From the NCBI GenBank assembly GCA_029204225.1, contig CM055100.1:48822877-48886876 (forward strand): a DNA stretch of 64,000 nt. Reading direction: 5' to 3'. A program made the translations under genes and the position numbers. This document shows, in pieces, positions 60,001 to 64,000 of the stretch; position 1 is the first letter of the stretch; each line of letters begins with the position of its first letter. The stretch is from Diphasiastrum complanatum (taxonomy: Eukaryota > Streptophyta > Lycopodiopsida > Lycopodiales > Lycopodiaceae). Below the pieces are notes generated by a model. The model saw only the letters and a list, made by a program, of their open reading frames with translations. It was not told where the DNA came from and made no database searches.

Positions 60001-60229
60001 AAGCCTTGTCGTCGTCCCAGGTGGCGTAAGCGTGAAGGGCGAGGCCCATGTTAATCTCAGAATGGAAGAGCATCGAGTAAAAACCCATTGCTTCAAGGAG
60101 TGGGTCGGCTGTCTGCAGCCATGGTTGGATCAGAGTGTCAGAGGGTAGAGGCCAAATCTGCGTGGCCTCGGGGATGTCACGCTGGATCACATGTTTGGCG
60201 CCAGAGTCTTCAGAGGATGAGGAGGCCAT
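57040..60229 (-). pseudogene. Extra ORF of Gypsy-3, coiled-coil protein of unknown function
   Basis: Minus-strand frames in order form a protein of about 900-1000 residues. From 60229, MASSSSEDSGAKHVIQRDIP opens a folded N-terminal domain (WPLPSDTLIQPWL, then LEAMGFYSMLFHSEINMGL). A segment with PYDWHSFLIRELTNSI starts near 59667. A long Ser/Thr/Pro-rich low-complexity linker of about 250 residues follows. A coiled coil follows (about 58700-58400, RADLTKLQQELILAQQHEQ), with a second helical stretch near 58250-58130. A C-terminal domain contains ITLNNFNWPIIKTDVDARKA and YARDLEYLMGIEKQ (57666-57256), with a possible tail to about 57040. Three or more frame breaks occur. I know no function. The position between integrase and 3' LTR suggests an env-like or accessory ORF of Tat/Athila type. 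The N-terminal part might relate to the 'putative plant transposon protein' domain. Confidence 0.5.
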
Positions 60230-61359
60230 GTTAACAATGATGATTAGTGGTCGAAAAAGTCGGAAAAGTAGAAAAAATGGTGGAAAATGAAAAAAGATGT
60301 GGAAACAGTAGAAAACTAAGAATAATGAGTGTTGGATGACAATGATTGTAGTCTAGAGCGCAGATCGGTGATTAATATGAGCAGATGATAGCCGGTAGAA
60401 AGTTTGGTTGAAAACAGAAAACTTGGTATTTCCAGTGGAAATTTCGGCAGAGCTTCGCTAGCAAAGGTGACAAATGACTCAAATTCAGTCCTTATACAGC
60501 GGAATTTAGAGTGCGTATTAGGTGAGATTCAATTTCCCTTGTTCAGTTCCACCCAAATTTTGGCAGGCACCTTCTTCACAAAATTCTAAGACCTCAGGGA
60601 AGTTTGCAAGAGTTCAGAAGCTTATTTGACTGCCATGCGAAGGTTCTGCGAGGGTTGAGGCTGTATGTGAGGGTTCAACTCTCGCAAGAAGTGATCTCTC
60701 GCACAACTTGTTCCTGTGATTAGATTTTCAAGATCAGACCATGTAGGCATGCTAATTTTATTGCTCTGATTTAGACACCTTACGAGAGTTGGTAAGTTGA
60801 TCTTGATGCTCTGCGAGGGTTCTGAAAATTTTGCTTATGAAAACTCTCGTATACACTACAAAATGATGATTCCTCCATCAGGAACTCTCGCAAAGATTTT
60901 CATGGATGCATCTAGGTCAGATCTGGTGACTGTCCAATTTTCAAGAGCTATCTCCCATGGGATCTCAAAAAATCATGAAAAAAGTGCTCCTTCAAAGTGT
61001 TTTTTGACGAGATCTTGAGATTTTCTGATTTTTAACTTTTGTAAACTGGTAATCAACTTCATTCAGGCTTGATCTGACTGTTGGTAGTGCTCAAGAAGTT
61101 CTGATGGATTCTTGGTAGTAGATCCCTCAGTCAATCTGATGATCTGCTTCCTTTTTGACCCTATCAGGATCTGGATCCTCCTTGGATTCTGATGGATTTC
61201 TCTGATCTTGCCAAATTTGGCTGAATCTTGATGGATTTAGCTTGAGCAACTTAGCTTTTTGTAACGTGCCACCCCCAATCTAGATCTATCTTACTGTGGT
61301 GGCCAGTACTTGTGCAACCGGCTACCGTTGATGGGTGTGTCGAAGGGCTTCCCATCAAG
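60230..61359. other. Spacer of Gypsy-3 with repeated CGAGRGTT motif
   Basis: Non-coding between integrase and extra ORF. It could hold a splice acceptor or promoter for the extra ORF, but none was identified with confidence. The iterated motif is listed separately. Confidence 0.4.
60636..60895. repeat. Dispersed motif GCGAGGGTT / AACTCTCGC
   Basis: About eight copies in both orientations near 60636, 60647, 60667, 60677, 60695, 60783, 60812, 60842 and 60882, for example TGCGAGGGTT and AACTCTCGCA. They are spread over 260 bases. Confidence 0.55.
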
Positions 61360-62394
61360 CTATTCTAAGTTCACGGCCCCATGATTAAGAATTTCCTTGA
61401 TCCTATAAGGACCTTCGCCCGTGAATTTTAACTTCCCCTTGATCGCCTTGGTTTTATACATTAAGACCAGATCTCCTGAACGAAGATCCTTCTTTTGTAA
61501 TCTGCGATCATGCCAAGCTTTGCGTCTTTCCTTTTTAGCTGTCAGTGCATGCACAACTAGTAAGCGTGTTTCACAGAGTTTATGTAGAGCTTCGTGGCAT
61601 AGCTGTAGAGATTTGGACTCATTAAGACGTTGCGCGGTGGCAATCCTTAATGAAGAAACTAAAAACTCTACTGGCATCATAGCATCCTGACCATATACCA
61701 ATTGGAAGGGTGTTTGATCAGTGTTCCCTTTATATATTGTCCTGAATGCCCACAGTGCAGCATGCAGCTTGTGTTCCCAATCTGATCTGCTAGCTTCAAC
61801 TATTTTTGTGAGCATGCTACACATGATCTTATTGGATGATTATGCTTGCCCATTACCACGAGGATAATAAGACGTACTGGTTCTATGGATCACGAAGAAT
61901 TTTTCCAACAGGACCTTGATGGTCTCGTTGATGAAATGGCTTCCGCGATCACTGACTAATTCCACCGGACACCCGAAGCGCACAATGACATTTTCATAAC
62001 GGAACTTGGCAGTGGTCCTAGCATCAGCTACTCTTACTGCCTTGGCTTTGACCCATTTGGTGAGGTAGTCTGTATCTGAGTCCAACTTGATTGACTTCAA
62101 GGAATCCAACACCTTCTTTTTGTCCTTTTTTGTCATTTTGGTGGGTTCATCCTTGTTGTCTTTCTTCGGGACTGCTGTTATATTCGCCTCATGGTTGCGA
62201 ATATCAATGTCTACTGTAGCTATTGCCTCTTCAGGTAGGTCACTCCAGCGGATCACCTGGTTGTAGCGTTGCTTTAACTGATTCTTCTTATTCGCAGGTG
62301 TCTTGGGTGGGTCGATCTTTGAGACTTTTGCTATAGCAGACCTTTGTGGTGGTTGAGTTGGTACCTTCTTGGTTCCGTAACGATCTGGGTCCAT
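61360..62394 (-). pseudogene. Gypsy-3 integrase with Lys-rich leader
   Basis: One frame runs with a single in-frame stop. A Lys-rich, low-complexity leader (KMTKKDKKKVLDSLKSIKLD) leads straight into the integrase core: DTDYLTKWVKAKAVRVADAR, then RFGCPVELVSDRGSHFIN with the second catalytic Asp, and YYPRGNGQA followed by a TAA where ES is usual. The later part has LHAALWAFRTIYKGNTDQTP, RRKAWHDRRLQKKDLRSGD and KLKFTGEGPYRIKEI (GPY motif). The N-terminal zinc domain and the first catalytic Asp region are shortened or lost. Confidence 0.82.
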
Positions 62395-62454
62395 GTGGTA
62401 TAGGACTTGTTCATCAGTTAGCTCAATCTCCTTATTATAAGTTACAGCATGTTG

Positions 62455-62757
62455 CTAGGGGACTAGATCATCGTCCACTGGGTTCTCAATCGGCTTCGTT
62501 GACAGCCATGCTACGTTTATCATATTCACCCCAAATGTGATTGGTGTGTCCATAGTATAACCTTTAAGTGAAGATGTATTCAGTTCTGGATCTGATTCAT
62601 ATTGACATGTTTGGCAGTCAATAGTTGCTAATGCATCTGTCCACCTCATGACATCCGTCTCTGAATGATAGTGACCTCCCTTGGTTGGCCTTGGGCGGTC
62701 AATCGTATGATCTGTCATGGATGATCCGTCATCAGCTTTGGGTGCAATAGGTTTCAC
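62455..62757 (-). pseudogene. Gypsy-3 linker between protease and integrase
   Basis: This 100-codon minus frame (VMRWTDALATIDCQTCQYES) is in the same frame as the integrase leader; a TAG at 62457-62455 is the only stop between them. It has no RT motif. It lies where reverse transcriptase should be, so the RT and RNase H appear to be absent and not merely shifted. Confidence 0.5.
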
Positions 62758-62822
62758 CGCCCATGTGGTTGGATCTACCTTACAGCCTGTTCTCTGTTCT
62801 CAAAGGCGAGTTTCCCTGTACC

Positions 62823-63400
62823 CTAGTTGTATAGTACTTGCGCAACTCTCAACCATGGTCTTCCCAGTAAAACACGGTATGCAGATGGAGATTCAGGTAT
62901 ATCCATGACCACAAAAGTAATCACATATTGCATGCCTGCTATCTTTACGAGAATATCAGCAACTACACCTTTGGTTTCACACAGGATTGATCTGCTAGCT
63001 TGATGGCGAATCTGGCTGGTTTCAATCCTTGTAATTCCCATTTTTCGTACAAAGTAGTGGAGATCAGATGGACACTTGATCCTCCATCTACCACTGTCGC
63101 CTCGTCTTTGTATCTCTTGTGTTTGATTGGCAAAGTGATGTTGTGTTCTTCACTTTCCCATGCTACTCCGATGTGGAAGATGTTACTTGTTTCATCATAG
63201 CCCGCACAATAGATGGGCTCAGGCGCTACTGGCTCCTCATCCGTGTTGGCCCATTCCGCTAAAAGGCTTTTTGCTTGTGGTGCAATCCGCAGTAGTTCTC
63301 CGAGTGGTAAACTAACGTGGCTTGACAGCAAGAGTGTGACCCTTTCAGTGCATGGTTTCTCAGGCTCCACCATGTGAAAAGGTGGTTCATGTTGGTGCAA
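62823..63400 (-). pseudogene. Gypsy-3 aspartic protease
   Basis: The frame from 63400 has VVDGGSSVHLISTTLYEKWE with the active-site triad written DGG instead of the usual D(S/T)G. After a frame shift, 63041-62823 has CETKGVVADILVKIAGMQYV and YRVLLGRPWLRVAQVLYN, the C-terminal flap and the ILG-type strand. The fold order is that of retroviral-type proteases. Confidence 0.75.
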
Positions 63401-63481
63401 CCGATCATTCTGATCAGTGCGTAGTGGTGAGCCCGTTTGCGGTTCCCATTCGACGCCGACTGGAGGTTCTATGGGATTGTT

Positions 63482-64000
63482 TCATTCTTGCTTTTTTTCC
63501 TCCTCTTGTGCTTTTTGTACCCAGTGTCTTATTTTCTGGTACTGTCTTCTCTCTTCCCTCACATATGGATATGGCGCTGAAGTTGAGGGTTGGTCGTCAG
63601 TGACCGATGGTGGTGGTGAGGGAGCCACTTCCTTTCTCTTCTGTGCTCGTGTAACAGCTAACACAGGAGCATGGTCATGTCGACCTTTCGATGGCATCCC
63701 CGCTGGAACTACTTATTGTTGTATGGCAATGAGGTTAAGAGGTGCACTGGTTCCAGGTTTAAATGAACAATTCTTGAAATAGTGTCCATAACTGCAATCC
63801 CGGCAGGAGGTTGTATGTTGTCCCTTGTAGGAACATTCTGCAATTCTGTGTCCCTCGTAGCATCCGTAGCAGCCGTAATTTCTTCCACCTTGGCGTTGAG
63901 TTTGAGCTGCATAGGCCGAAACATATTCATTTATGGTAGGATCCATAAATGGTTCATCTGGTCCATATCACTGCTGCTGCTCAGGTTGAGGTGGCATTTG
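63482..64000 (-). pseudogene. Gypsy-3 gag C-terminus with two zinc knuckles
   Basis: From the right edge, MDPTINEYVSAYAAQTQRQG leads to two knuckles, CYGCYEGHRIAEC (63871-63833) and CRDCSYGHYFKNC (63805-63767). Both have CX2CX3HX4C spacing, one residue short of the standard CX2CX4HX4C. A further frame (63697-63482) with RAQKRKEVAPSPP is the gag/protease linker. The frame is open to the window edge. Confidence 0.7.

Larger units (their letters stand above)
56217..64000 (-). mobile_element. Gypsy-3 retrotransposon with extra 3' ORF (continues past window)
   Basis: Reading right to left: gag zinc knuckles (63.9 kb), aspartic protease (63.3-62.8 kb), a Lys-rich linker, integrase (62.1-61.36 kb), a 1.1-kb spacer, a long extra ORF (60.2-57.04 kb) and an LTR-like end (57037-56217). 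The integrase type (TKWV, RFG, DRG, GNGQA, TPFQLVYG) recalls the Tat/Athila branch, whose elements often carry an extra ORF after integrase. No RT or RNase H was seen between protease and integrase. The 5' LTR and gag start lie beyond 64000. Confidence 0.65.

Noticed and set aside
57040-60229. A retroviral-type envelope gene
   Set aside because: No signal peptide, transmembrane segment or cleavage motif was evident in the readable frames; only the position is env-like.

Overview
The window is nuclear DNA of a land plant. The single clear host gene is a plant-type GATA zinc-finger transcription factor with spliced exons, a TATA box and a long 5' leader. Almost everything else is plant transposable elements: Copia and Gypsy LTR retrotransposons, a non-LTR (LINE) element, a Helitron helicase remnant, tRNA-like SINE bodies and microsatellites. 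I could not fix the lineage. The types of LINE reverse transcriptase and 'GHGK' protein remind me of ferns, gymnosperms or bryophytes, but this is an impression and not a measurement.

Layout. 1-5.7 kb: a complete non-coding LTR element (LARD-type) sits inside a broken Helitron helicase and has a 5-bp target duplication. 5.7-16.3 kb: mostly non-coding, with a decayed coiled-coil protein (7.4-9.0 kb) and a split Copia fragment (10.1-11.5 kb). 16.4-17.2 kb: gag end and LTR of a Gypsy element. 18.1-25.6 kb: Copia-1 (+ strand), cut by Copia-2 (- strand). 26.6-30.9 kb: two convergent decayed genes I cannot assign to a named system, one with a 'GHGK...DG' domain and one spliced coiled-coil/RING-like gene, next to an unusual short-motif array. 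31.4-37.1 kb: Gypsy-2 (- strand) with both LTRs. 37.1-42.5 kb: Copia-3 (+) cut by Copia-4 (-), which abuts a second, inverted LARD copy. 42.5-46 kb: microsatellites, two SINE-like bodies and unannotated DNA. 46.4-50.4 kb: the GATA gene and its promoter. 50.4-53.4 kb: mostly non-coding, with another SINE-like body. 53.4-56.2 kb: a LINE between two Copia pieces. 56.2-64 kb: Gypsy-3, which lacks a visible reverse transcriptase and carries a long extra ORF downstream of integrase.

How the parts relate. Copia-2, -4 and -5 are sibling copies of one family in the same orientation, so they can be compared to see how a GA microsatellite grew inside an LTR. The LARD family has two certain copies and one possible fragment. 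The GATA gene is an island of higher GC with six CACGTG G-boxes within 434 bases upstream of its TATA box.

I found no CRISPR, operon or bacterial-style defence system, and no convincing wholly new system. The strongest leads are the extra ORF of Gypsy-3, the 26.6-30.9 kb gene pair with its repeat array, the LARD family and the GATA promoter. All joins, splice sites and frame breaks were read by eye; no alignment or database search was run.
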